The notes below the pieces were generated by a model that worked only from the letters and a program-made list of their open reading frames with translations, had not been told where the DNA came from and did no database searches. DNA of 64,000 nt, from contig JAPTMU010000108.1 of assembly GCA_028583405.1 (NCBI GenBank), positions 331,382-395,381 of the forward strand, read 5' to 3'. Origin of the DNA: Pogonophryne albipinna. Its lineage: Eukaryota; Chordata; Actinopteri; Perciformes; Artedidraconidae. Position numbers and translations under genes: made by a program. Below, in pieces: positions 45,101 to 54,828 of this stretch; position 1 is the first letter of the stretch; the number at the start of each line of letters is the position of its first letter.

Positions 45101-48100
45101 GTATGCAACAATGTATGGCATATGGCTTTTGGCAAAACCATATGCCATACATTGTTGCATACATTCACAGTAAATATGAACTTTAAACTTCCATGACTTA
45201 AACATATAATCCAGGATACGAGCCACAGAGTTGCACCTGCAAGGTGAATACAGAACAACTGGTTAAAAAATAACTACAGAGTGTTTGAAAGCGTACAACA
45301 GGTTTATGATATCACTGCCCCGTCTAAGACACTTGCTTAAAATAATACTTCAGTATAATGTGAGTGTTGCACGGCCAGATACGGCTCAGCTGACTCAGAT
45401 AAGGAAATATTGTGATATTATGATCGATGATCTGATTGATGATGTGATATCAGTGTGCTCATGATAAGTGCGACACGTCGGCATCTTCTCTGCATACGGC
45501 AGTTTAAACTGTATTTCCTTTCTCCTGTAATATGACTTGATAGATTTAAACTCCGCACACTGAGCTCTGATTGGTCAGCAGGCGGTGCTTCCCAAACCTG
45601 AGCCTCACGTGCCGCCTATGATTGCTGCTGCAGCCGTGCATAATCTGTGTAATCTGGAGCCAATAAATTCCACATTGTTGGTAAAATAATATTTTACATC
45701 TTTGTAGTGTGTGTGCTCGCGCTTTTGTGCGTGCACTATAGTGCCCGTATAGTGTTCACTGGAGTCCATTGTTATGCCACTGTGTGTGTTTTTTTTCCAC
45801 CTCCCCCCCCGTTGGTGCGTAATTAGCACATCGGACAGCACCTCAGCACCTCCACTCAAAATACCTTCCCACGCCTCTGTTCACATCATATCACTTCATA
45901 ATGTATCATATATCTCCTGATCTGAGTCAGCTGAGCCGTATCTGGCCGTGCAACACTCACAGTGTCACAGACTGGATGCAGAAGGATTATTTTAAGCAAC
46001 ACATTAAGTTGAGGAAACACTCGAGTCAAATGTAATGAAAGTCAGATGGTGTCTTAGACGGGCAGTGATATCATAAACCTGTTAATGTACGCATTCAAAC
46101 ACTTGTTCTGTTACCAGCTGTATTCACCTTGCAGGTGCAGCTCTGTGGCTTTGATCCTGGATCAAGTGTTTAAGTCATGGATGTTTAAAGTTTAACTTCT
46201 TCATATGTCTAATATTATAGTTCACTTTTCATTCAGGAAGTATGACGCTGCGCTGTCAGTACGCTTCTCCATGTTTGTGATTGGTCAAATGTTGCTAGCC
46301 CCGCCCCTTTCATGTGAACGCGCTCTCAGCCGGACAGAGAAACCCTGGCTTGAGTTACCGAGTTGATAACCAGCGTCGTAGGACCGCTTAGCGAGAGCTC
46401 GTTTGTTTTGGGTTAGGTAAGCCAGATAACTCAAACATATCCAGGTTATGTTGAACCGGCTTCGTCGTACAGGACTCTGGTATAAGACATAATAACTTCA
46501 GAAGTAACACTGCAGTGAGATATAGGGTCTTGTTTTTAGAGTCAAAACATCTCATTTTGAGTCGTATCTCAGATGAAACACTTTATTAGGAAATCACCAG
46601 AACACAGAAACCTTTTGAAGCGTATTCTGAAACACAGCATCTCCTGATTCTGGTGACATAGTTCAGAATGAGTTCTCCTGCTGATTACAAGATGTGATTT
46701 ATCTAAACATCCCTTCTTACTTCTAGACATCTCACCAAGCTGATGTTCACTTGTTCTGTTGGCAGATCTTTGGACTGACTTCAAGTGGAAACAGCTTGAT
46801 TTCATTGATGTTCAACTTGTTGTTGGAGCAGCATTTGTTCCAGTGTACAACGACCTCCGCAAAGTTAGTTTGGAAACAAAGGCCACGTCCACACGGAGAC
46901 GAAACGGCTTGTATCCGCTACAGTTCTCTATCGTACAGACGGTTCGTCCACACAAGGCCGACACGGAAGCGCGGATAACGATAACGGCTCCCAAGGTGGG
47001 AAGGTCTGCGGACAGAACGCTCTGGGGGCCGAACGGCTCCGTGTCTACTTCCTATACGATCATTTCCTGAAAACGATGACGCCATAGCCCCGCCTCTCCC
47101 CACCTCTCCTGCTCACCCCCGTGTCATTGCTGATGTGTTTCGCCAACAACAACAATGGCGGATCACAGGGTTGCGTTCGTGCTGCAGACGCTACTGACCG
47201 TGCTACAGATGTTAGTGCAACATCTACAGCTCCTCGACCACAGCCATCAGCAACAAGTGGACCTGGAGAACTACATGAACTACATGTTGCTAAATCCACC
47301 GCGGGGAATAACCAGAAGGGCAACCAGGCAACCATGGCAACCAAGCGCCACTTACAGGCCCGGCATATGTACTACAGCGCCTCCAGCGGGTCGAGCGGTC
47401 TCGTGCGGACGGACACATTTCTTGAGCTGATTCCGTGTGGATGGAAGACTCTTTTGATATCGACTAAGGCTCGTTTTCGTCTCCGTTTCGTCTCTGTGTA
47501 AACGTGGCCAAAGAGAGGTGCGTCATAAGCTACAACCCCGATAGAGGAAAGTGGAGATTAAAGGTAGAAACGGATTAAAACGCCACGACATACCTGGTAA
47601 TAAACCTGGTTCTGGTTCTGAAGCGACGCCTTCTTCTTCTTCGCGGCTCGTCCTCTCGCTCCTCTGATGTTCTTGCTGTTGTCCATGGATACGGCTCGTC
47701 GTCGAGGAGCTTTCCCTTTGCCCTCCTCTGGGTTCAGGATCCACCACGAACTCTTCCCCGTTCCCTCGTTCTGGAGCTTCAGGAAGCGGCTGTGCAGAGA
47801 CAGGTTGTGCCGGATCGAGTTCTGCAACAACAAAAACAACATGAGAGAGGATACTAAGGAACGTTCTATACTTCTCTATGAAGGGATCATTTGATTGAAT
47901 CCACAGATCTCTAAAGCAGAGATCCTCCTCAAAGGATCCTGCAACATCTCCTCTTGAGATGTGTGGAAGAAGTCACTCAGAACACTAACTAACTAAACTA
48001 TGTTTACATTTGACTACTGGCTGCTTATTCATTTTGCACTAATACAACTCTGCAAGAAATATATTATTTACTACCGTCATTCTGCAGTTCAATACTTTCT

Positions 48101-49985
48101 ACTTGTTTTACTTCATAATGCTGCGAATTATTGTATTTAAATGCTGAATATGTGCTCATACTTAACTCAAGGTCACCTATCGTGCTATTTGTAGGCAATA
48201 GCAGAGGTCTCAGATATATATATATAAAAACATGTCTAGTGTTTTGCTCCAAACACCAAACTGATCATTCTAGCCACGCCTCATATCCCTCTATTTCACT
48301 TCCTGTTTCTAAAGTGCTGATTTGGGGATAAAGCTTTAAAGAGGAGGGGTCTGAGCTCATGCGGGACCCGGCAGCTACTGTCTAAACTAAATGCTGCCGT
48401 GATGAAACGCCATATCATGGATTATCAAGGACTCTCTCTGAAACAGTTTGGAGCTCAAAGGCTTTCTCTCTTGCCGGTTATACCACAAGGTGAGTTCCTT
48501 TTTACTTCCTGCTTCTTCACACACATGCTCTCCAGTACAGGTTAGCTCTGAGTGTTAGCATGCTAATGTAAACACAGACCATAATACGTCCAAAACAGTC
48601 GGGCATTGTTTCTGATAGCAGCTTTCTGATTGGGCCGTGGGTCCACATTTCAGATATTACGTCATATCGGACGCAAATCTGGATCAGCTCCGTTGTTCCC
48701 CGTTTTTAGAGATTTGGGTACGGAGGAAAAGAGAGAGGGTTTTATTTCCTGATGCTGCGTGAGTTCTCCGACACACCGGGGACACAGCGGGGACACACCG
48801 GGGACACACCGGGGACACACCGGGGACACACCGGGGACACAGCGGGGGGACACCGAGGACACACCGGGGACACAGCGGGGACACAGCGGGGACACACCGA
48901 GGACACACCGGGGACACACCGGGGACACACCGAGGACACACCGGGGACACATGGTGATGTAGAGAAGACATCAAAAAGTGACTTTGCATGATAGGTCCCC
49001 TTTAAGTAAGTACTGTTTTTATTATGTCTCTATCAGAAGTGTCTCTTTGCTGTGAATATGTTAATGTGCGTTCAGTGGGACTAATAAAGGAAGTCTGATT
49101 CTGATCCGACTACAAAAAGTCTTATTTCACAAAAACAAAAAGCACCAATGAGTCGACTGACATTATTAAATGCATGTACTTCCTGTAAGAGAAAAGTGAG
49201 TTGTATTCCTTGCAATAAAGCTGATGATTATACAATATAATTATTATACATCAATGCAAGCCACATTATCTAAACTGAGGATGAATCAAAATTATGTTTT
49301 CCTCCAAAAACAATGACTTTTTTCCAATCGTCTGACAGTTACAAAGCCTTTGGTTTGGCCACATGTTCCCAGATAGCAACGAGTAACTTGGGGAGTAAGA
49401 CAACCGATTAGATACATGAACTACAAGAGTGAGACGTAGAAGGTGCGTTAGACCTGAACAGAGCAGCTGTCTGAGGGTCTGTGACCAGAAAGGCTAAGTC
49501 ATATGTGGGCGTCTCAAGAAACAGAATGATAGGGTTGCCAGATACTTTTGAGACACAAAATCAAGTATTATGGATATTTTCTCGCCTCCTCAGGCTCTTT
49601 CAAATCCTTCAAAGGGTTCAAAGGGTTCAAAGGGTCAGATAAAGGAAATCTCTCCGGCTGATAACCTCAGAAAACAGTGACCCTTGACCTTTGTCCACCA
49701 AATCTAAATCAGTGCAACCTTCAGTCCATTCTCACAGGGTTGCAATATATGTTGTTGTTGTTGTTTTTTAGCTGTTAAGGTTGTTTGTATAGTTACATTT
49801 GAATGTGGTGTAAATACTGTATTATCCTTATATGTTTCTTTTGTCAGTAAAAAAAACATAAGATATTCACTTTAATTTGGTATAAAGCAGATTTGAGATT
49901 CTGGAAAATGACGTTGAAATGTTGATAAATCTGTAAATCTGTCATTTTCTCTGCAGACATCTGCTGTGTGCCACTCAATCAGCTG

Positions 49986-50045
<60 letters not shown>

Positions 50046-51664
50046 GGTGATCTTTTCAATGTATTTTATATTAAAGTGAATCTTTTTGAGTCTGACAAAA
50101 CAAGACCTTTGACCCTGGGATGCACGCCCCCCCCCCCCCCCCCCCCCATTAACACAGGAAACGTCTTCCTGCACCCCCACACCCTCCAGGATTATTACAC
50201 ACTATATATTAGTTTTTCACCCCCCCCCCAACCCCCCACCCCCCACCCCCCACCATCTAAACCCTGCAAAGCTCGGAGCTTTCCTCAGACTTGATTCCAG
50301 GACGGATGAATTGGTTTTCAAGCCCGAACTAATCCTTCAAATCAGAAGCTGCAGACTGAGATCTACTTCCTGTTTACACTTCGCACACATTTTGACTTTA
50401 TTTTTGCTCAACATTCAACTTTATTTTCCACTTCTCAATATGTTGGGTTCATTCTTGACGTTGGGGCTTTATCGTGGACATCCCAACTTAATTCAAGACC
50501 TTCTGACTTCTCAACGTTTCTGGATTGTTCTTCGACATTTCAGCCTCACTCTCACCTTTTGACCGTTTTATGGACCGTGAATACAAATACATTGATCTCA
50601 GAAGAGAGAAGATGGTTAATGCCAGATTTGAGCTAATAGCTCACGTCCACAGCGCCCTTTAATATCCCAATTCCCTGCTGAGTGTTTGAACCCAAACACA
50701 CCTTCAAATGAACCTGATAACAGACCCTCCTCTCAGGGGGGGGGGGGGTCTGATAATAACCTGTTTGCCTCCCCTTCCTCCCCCATCTCTACCTCACACA
50801 GGGACCAGGGGGGGTCTCACCTTTCTTATCATTACGACTTTATTCTCTGTATTTTAAATTCTCTACATTTAGACGTTGTCACATTTCCACTTTGACATGT
50901 TTGCTTCTTTCTCTACATTTGGACTTGACATGTGAGCTTTATTTTGCCCAATGTTTCCTCTTCTCGTTAATATCCCTGCTGATATGCACACCCACATAAC
51001 CCTTATAATAACCCTTATAATAACCTGATAATAGACCCTCCTCTCGGTGGATGTCTGATAATAACCTGTGTTTGCCTCCCCTTCCTTCCCCATCTACCTG
51101 CCTCTGTGCACTGATGTGTCTCCACAGGGACCCAGCAGGTGGTCTCTGTTCAGGTCTCAGCCTCCTCTCTCTCACCTTCCATCCCGCGGAGCTGTTAGTG
51201 TCTCCTTTGTCCTTGAAGTACGGCACGGACCTCACCATCCAGTCGTAGATCTGGGCCAAAGTGAGCCTGTTCTCCGGGGAGCTCTCTATGGCCTGAGAGA
51301 TCAGATCCGCGTAGGAGAAGTTCCCCCAGGCGTTCCTGCGGGAAGAAGCCTTCCTCAGGGCGGCTGTAGGGGGCGTTAAAGCCGGGGACAGAGACCCATC
51401 ATCAGCGGGCAGATTCACCTCCACAGGCCGGGACACGGAGCTCAAAACCCGGCGGGGCTTCACCACAACAGCAGACCCCCCATCATCTTCATCCTCATCA
51501 TCCTCATCATCCTCTTCCTCTGGGATGACGTCACTAATGCCCGGTTTGTCTCCGGACTCTGGACGGGGCAGCGGCCAGGTGCACGAGCGCGGCCGCTTTT
51601 GGGGCTCGAAATCCGGATCGATTTCCACGATCAGGGGGGTGTCGGGGCTCCGAGCCTCGGACAT
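41822..51664 (-). CDS. foxo3: Forkhead box O3-like transcription factor, four coding exons
   Basis: FOXO proteins are insulin/PI3K-AKT-regulated nuclear factors; AKT phosphorylation creates 14-3-3 sites and drives export. Exons (- strand): 51664-51176, 47821-47594, 42736-42224 and 42118-41822, joining in frame to about 508 residues. Seen: [10 protein letters not shown] (AKT site at about T29), an acidic [12 protein letters not shown] run, the forkhead domain (about residues 107-205) split at SAGWK|NSIRHN as in all FOXO genes, RRRAVSMDN (S208), [10 protein letters not shown] (S279), QTIQENK, and an activation domain [20 protein letters not shown]. The acidic run, AVSMDN and [16 protein letters not shown] favour FOXO3 over FOXO1, FOXO4 and FOXO6. 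It is shorter than human FOXO3 (673 residues). It has two extra introns and lacks the usual final tail. Which teleost paralogue (3a or 3b) is not resolved. Confidence 0.88.
42119..42223 (-). other. foxo3 intron 3, 105 bp
   Basis: A short intron (GTAGGAAAG ... TTTGTTTCAG) that interrupts the conserved QTL..LLT region. No other content. Confidence 0.75.
42224..42736 (-). CDS. foxo3: foxo3 exon 3
   Basis: Acceptor GTGCCTTCAG|GTGTCT, donor TACCCTG|GTAGGA, both phase 0. Contains [18 protein letters not shown], the third AKT site block [10 protein letters not shown] and SGRLSPILA, then QTIQENK near the end. In most vertebrates this sequence is continuous with exons 2 and 4 in one large exon. An acceptor 12 bp inside (CTCTGCAG|GAAGTT) is possible. 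Confidence 0.86.
42760..43095 (+). mobile_element. LINE 3' end with (CCTA)n tail
   Basis: Ends CAAATTGGGATCAATAAAGT followed by a tetranucleotide run of CCTA with CCTC variants (42963-43093), a typical 3' end and microsatellite tail of fish LINEs. It lies in foxo3 intron 2, antisense to the gene. Confidence 0.7.
43096..43640. other. foxo3 intron; inverse LINE-tail at 43259-43420
   Basis: TAAGATAAGAAGCACTTTAT followed by TGATCC at 43261 is the inverse form of the tail at 42950, so a second, oppositely oriented fragment is present. The rest is unremarkable. Confidence 0.45.
43641..43800. repeat. Extra copy of the foldback terminal motif
   Basis: Contains CCTACGAAGCCGG and CGGTCCTACGACGCTGGTT, the same words that end the arms at 44685-44795 and 46371-46475. 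Confidence 0.6.
43805..44397 (-). repeat. 32-bp minisatellite, 18 copies of a CTCF-like motif, in foxo3 intron 2
   Basis: Unit GGTGCTGCAGCGCCCCCTAG followed by CGGCAGGCAGGC. On the - strand each reads CCGCTAGGGGGCGCT, 14 of 15 matches to the CTCF core CCASYAGRKGGCRSY. One copy (44178-44192) reads CCACTAGGGGGCGCT, a full match. Four copies have GTGCT for GCGCT. All 18 face the same way. Confidence 0.93.
44398..44684. other. AT-rich intronic spacer, no feature
   Basis: AT-rich sequence between the CTCF-like array and the foldback element; nothing recognised. Confidence 0.5.
44685..46475. mobile_element. Foldback-like element with long inverted arms
   Basis: Outer arms at about 44685-44795 and 46371-46475 share, in inverse, CCTACGACGCTGGTT, TCTCGCTAAGCGG and ATATGTTTGAGTTAT. 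Inner arms at about 45160-45415 and 45908-46200 share GTGTTGCACGGCCAGATACG (inverse CGTATCTGGCCGTGCAACAC) and GATATCACTGCCC. No transposase frame. Possibly two copies of one element inserted head to head. Confidence 0.65.
45085..45178. repeat. Perfect hairpin: 41-bp arms, 12-base loop
   Basis: Arm 45085-45125 starts CATATTTACTGTGAATGTAT and ends GGCATATGG; 45138-45178 is its exact inverse. The loop is CTTTTGGCAAAA. It lies at the inner edge of the foldback element. Confidence 0.95.
46540..46860 (-). repeat. Interspersed repeat copy B (inverse of 38139-38468)
   Basis: About 300 bp matching copy A in reverse orientation, including ACACTTTATTAGGAAATCAC and GTTCACTTGTTCTGTTGGCA. It lies in foxo3 intron 2, immediately before the Harbinger-like element. 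Confidence 0.8.
46881..47509. mobile_element. PIF/Harbinger-like or similar TIR element, 629 bp
   Basis: Starts GGCCACGTCCACACGGAGAC and ends with the inverse of GGCCACGTTTACACAGAGAC. Flanks are AAA on both sides, consistent with a 3-bp target duplication. It contains a 91-codon + frame (47155-47430) starting [18 protein letters not shown], which I suspect is an N-terminal transposase remnant but do not recognise with confidence. Confidence 0.6.
47594..47821 (-). CDS. foxo3: foxo3 exon 2: forkhead second half and nuclear localisation signal
   Basis: Acceptor TTGTTGTTGCAG|AACTCG. Encodes [40 protein letters not shown], the AKT site AVSMDN and the basic GRAAKKKK signal. The donor TTACCAG|GTATGT is strong; a weaker one lies 12 bp earlier. 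In other vertebrates the coding sequence continues here without an intron. Confidence 0.9.
48170..49001. mobile_element. TTAA-type MITE with minisatellite (copy 3), in foxo3 intron 1
   Basis: Left end AGGTCACCTATCGTGC (the TTAA there is degraded), right end GCATGATAGGTCCCCT before TTAAG. Shares blocks with copy 4 (inverse of CTGTTTCTAAAGTGCTGATT at 62430) and with copy 1 (GTTAGCATGCTAATGTAAAC). Confidence 0.75.
48768..48952. repeat. 11-bp minisatellite (ACACCGGGGAC), about 17 copies
   Basis: Units ACACCGGGGAC, ACAGCGGGGAC and ACACCGAGGAC, the inverse of the GTGTGTCCCCG words in copy 1. Frames across it are artefacts. Confidence 0.93.
49002..50700. other. foxo3 intron 1: (GT)n and C-tracts, no gene
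   Basis: A (GT)n run at 49987-50041, C-runs at about 50128-50147 and 50221-50253, and three TTCAAAGGG words near 49610. No conserved exon. Confidence 0.6.
50703..51110. repeat. Two diverged direct copies of about 85 bp, 315 bp apart
   Basis: AACCTGATAAYAGACCCTCC followed by TCTC and later CTGATAATAACCTG and TTGCCTCCCCTTCC occurs at 50709 and 51021, in foxo3 intron 1 close to exon 1. A G-run (50738-50749) is in the first copy only. Confidence 0.75.
51176..51664 (-). CDS. foxo3: foxo3 exon 1: start codon, AKT site, forkhead first half
   Basis: Start chosen at [10 protein letters not shown] because it aligns with the FOXO3 N-terminus. An in-frame upstream ATG (51730) would add a run of Thr-His from a CA repeat and is unlikely. 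The exon encodes 163 residues through [13 protein letters not shown] and the donor GGAAG|GTGAGA, the universal FOXO exon 1 boundary. Includes [20 protein letters not shown] at the start of the forkhead. Confidence 0.9.
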
Positions 51665-51672
51665 GATATCAG

Positions 51673-51709
<37 letters not shown>

Positions 51710-52442
51710 GACACAAAGGGTTAAAATCACTCCATCAGTGTGTTTGCAGCTTTATTTACTGTACACGCTGCAGACAGACCAGCACATGTCTGTCTATGTG
51801 TGCGTGCGTGTGTGCCTGTGTGTGTGTGTGTGCGCGCGTGTGTCTCTATCCGCACACGCAGCACACACCCCGGCCAGCATGCATTGCAATTCCGCAGAAA
51901 CGGTGCGTTAAAGGGTCCTCGGAGGAATCCAGTGCGCGCTCCCGTACAGCGTCCTGCAGCGCGCTCCCGTGCATGGCAGAGAAACACGGGGAATACAAAA
52001 GGGAAGATGCAGCTAAAGCTAAAACCCCCCCAAAAAGATCCTCATCCTCAGATAAAGCCCCCCAAACATCACCGCTCAGCTGCCATCTTGACCGTTTCCT
52101 CTCAGCCTTCACACTTCATTCAGTCTGCTGCTGCACAGGGAAAACCTCACAAAGCTGCACCCCCCCCCTCGTGCACAGAGTTAAAGAGACAGTGTGGAGG
52201 ATCTGCAGGACTCTGACATCACTGTGTATATTTTACATTTCACTAAAATACTCATTAAACTGAAGTTATCTGCTGTTATCAGACTAAAAACGTGCAAAAT
52301 GCAACATTTCTGCATCAAAATGCGTCAAAACAACTTATTATGTTGTGTTATTTGTTCTCTCTTTGAGCATGCAGTCCACAACCATATGTTTTCCCTTTCT
52401 ATATTTTCAATTTAAATCAAATGTATTTTTTGCAGATGGTTT
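51665..52442. other. foxo3 5' flank: (CA)n, CpG-rich segment
   Basis: A pure (GT)n on the + strand at 51674-51708 (CA on the mRNA strand) ends nine bases before the start codon. A second GT-rich stretch is at 51798-51842, then a CpG-containing stretch (GTGCGCGCTCCCG) at about 51930-51975. Likely 5' UTR and promoter, but no TATA box or start site can be fixed. Confidence 0.45.
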
Positions 52443-54828
52443 AATCAATCTATCCAATCCACTTTATTTATATAGCACAGTTTAAAAACAGAGGGTTTGC
52501 CAAAGTGCTTCACAATGAACATAACATTATAATAAAATATAATATTACACAAATAGATAAAAGGCACACATAAGAATAAATACAAGGCACATAAAGGAGT
52601 AAAAGCATACAAATAGGTAAGACACAGCTCAGACTGACTGGTAGGCGAGGGAAAAGAGGTGGGTCTTTAGGCGGGACTTAAAAGCTTCAAGAGTGGGCGA
52701 CAATTTGACACAAGAGGGCAGGTCGTTCCGGAGCCTGGGGGCTACCGATGAGAACGCTCGGTCTCATCGGTCTTTCTCTTTGTTTTTGGGACTATCAGCC
52801 GCAGCTGATCAGCCGACCTCAAAGCCCTTGAGGGGGCGTACACCTGTAAGAGGTCGGAGATGTACTGAGGGGCCAGCCCATTAAGAGATTTAAAAACAAA
52901 CAATACAATCTTGAAATGGACTCTGAAATGGACAGGAAGCCAGTGGAGGAGAGCCAGTGGAGGGAAGCCAGTGGAGGGAAGCCTGTGGAGGGAAGCCAGT
53001 GGAGGGAAGCCAGTGGGGGAAAGCCAGTGGAGGGAAGCCAGTGGGGGAAAGCCAGTGGAGGGGAGCCAGTGGAGGGGAGCCATTGGAGCCAGTGGAGGGA
53101 AGCCAGTGGAGGGGAGCCAGTGGAGGGAAGCCAGTGGGGGAAAGCCAGTGGAGGGAAGCCAGTGGAGGGAAGCCAGTGGAGGGAAGCCAGTGGGGGAAAG
53201 CCAGTGGAGGGGAGCCAGTGGAGGGGAGCCAGTGGAGGGGAGCCAGTGGAGGGGAGCCAGTGGAGGGGAGCCAGTGGAGGGGAGCCAGTGGGGGAAAGCC
53301 AGTGGAGGGGAGCCAGTGGAGGGGAGCCAGTGGAGGGGAGCCAGTGGGGGAAAGCCAGTGGGGGAAAGCCAGTGGAGGGAAGCCAGTGGAGGGAAGCCAG
53401 TGGGGGAAAGCCAGTGGAGGGAAGCCAGTGGAGGGAAGCCAGTGGAGGGAAGCCAGTGGAGGGAAGCCAGTGGGGGAAAGCCAGTGGAGGGAAGCCAGTG
53501 GAGGGGAGCCAGTGGAGGGAAGCCAGTGGAGGGAAGCCAGTGGGGGAAAGCCAGTGGAGGGAAGCCAGTGGAGGGAAGCCAGTGGAGGGAAGCCAGTGGA
53601 GGGAAGCCAGTGGAGGGAAGCCAGTGGGGGAAAGCCAGTGGAGGGGAGCCAGTGGAGGGGAGCCAGTGGAGGGGAGCCAGTGGAGGGGAGCCAGTGGAGG
53701 GGAGCCAGTGGGGGAAAGCCAGTGGAGGGGAGCCAGTGGAGGGGAGCCAGTGGAGGGGAGCCAGTGGGGGAAAGCCAGTGGAGGGAAGCCAGTGGAGGGG
53801 AGCCAGTGGAGGGAAGCCAGTGGAGGGGAGCCAGTGGGGGAAAGCCAGTGGAGGGAAGTCAGTGGAGGGAAGCCAGTGGAGGGGAGCCAGTGGAGGGGAG
53901 CCAGTGGGGGAAAGCCAGTGGAGGGAAGCCAGTGGAGGGGAGCCAGTGGAGGGAAGCCAGTGGAGGGGAGCCAGTGGAGGGAAGTCAGTGGAGGGAAGCC
54001 AGTGGGGGAAAGCCAGTGGAGGGAAGCCAGTGGAGGGGAGCCAGTGGAGGGAAGCCAGTGGAGGGAAGCCAGTGGAGGGGAGCCAGTGGAGGGAAGCCAG
54101 TGGAGGGGAGCCAGTGGAGGGAAGTCAGTGGAGGGAAGCCAGTGGGGGAAGCCAGTGGAGGGAAGCCAGTGGAGGGGAGCCAGTGGAGGGAAGCCAGTGG
54201 AGGGAAGCCAGTGGAGGAGAGCCAGTGGAGGGGAGCCAGTGGAGGAAAGCCAGTGGAGGGGAGCCAGTGGAGGGAAGCCAGTGGAGGGAAGCCAGTGGAG
54301 GGAAGCCAGTGGAGGGGAGCCAGTGGAGGGAAGCCAGTGGAGGGGAGCCAGTGGAGGGAAGCCAGTGGAGGGAAGCCAGTGGAGGGGAGCCAGTGGAGGG
54401 GAGCCAGTGGAGGGGAGCCAGTGGAGGGGAGCCAGTGGAGGAAAGCCAGTGGAGGGGAGCCAGTGGAGGGGAGCCAGTGGAGGAAAGCCAGTGGAGGGAA
54501 GCCAGTGGAGGGAAGCCAGTGGAGGGGAGCCAGTGGAGGGAAGCCAGTGGAGGGGAGCCAGTGGAGGGGAGCCAGTGGAGGGGAGCCAGTGGAGGGGAGC
54601 CAGTGGAGGGGAACCAGTGGAGGGGAGCCAGTGGAGGGAAGCCAGTGGAGGGGAGCCAGAACTGGTGTGATGTGGTCAAACTTGCGGGTTCCTGTAAGCA
54701 GCCGCGCCGCAGCGTTTTGCACCAGCTGCAGGCGGGCCAGCGAAGTCTTATTTAGGCCGGCATAAAGTGCATTACAATAATCTAAACGAGTCGAAACAAA
54801 GGCATGAATTACACGCTCAAAGTTCTAA
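52443..54828 (-). mobile_element. LINE 3' end (ORF2 tail and 3' UTR) expanded by a minisatellite
   Basis: On the - strand the copy starts near 54828 and reads MQNAAARLLTGTRKFDHITP, then APLHWLP, where a 14-bp array begins. After the array, at 53083-52742, the frame resumes as LPVHFRVHFKIVLFVFKSLN, GLAPQYISDLL and ALRSADQLRL. These are the conserved post-RT tail of fish L2/CR1-type LINEs. The 3' end is the TATAAATAAAGTGG-type terminus at 52443-52470. Confidence 0.82.
52928..54658. repeat. 14-bp minisatellite, about 123 copies, born in LINE coding sequence
   Basis: Unit AGCCAGTGGAGGGA (inverse TCCCTCCACTGGCT) with GGGGGAA and GGGGAG variants. The unit equals the codons for the LHWLP phrase of the host LINE. 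As 14 is not a multiple of three, all frames cycle, producing spurious frames of about 600 codons. Confidence 0.96.

Noticed and set aside
47155..47430. Independent host gene in foxo3 intron
   Set aside because: It lies entirely within a TIR-bounded element, so transposon origin is more likely.
41822..51664. Identity as foxo1, foxo4 or foxo6
   Set aside because: [34 protein letters not shown] and QTIQENK fit FOXO3 best, and linkage to afg1l and zbtb24 agrees.
52911..54765. Three + strand frames of about 600 codons and - strand frames of 184-245 codons
   Set aside because: Products of the 14-bp array inside a LINE. Only the - strand edges (LINE tail) are real protein history.
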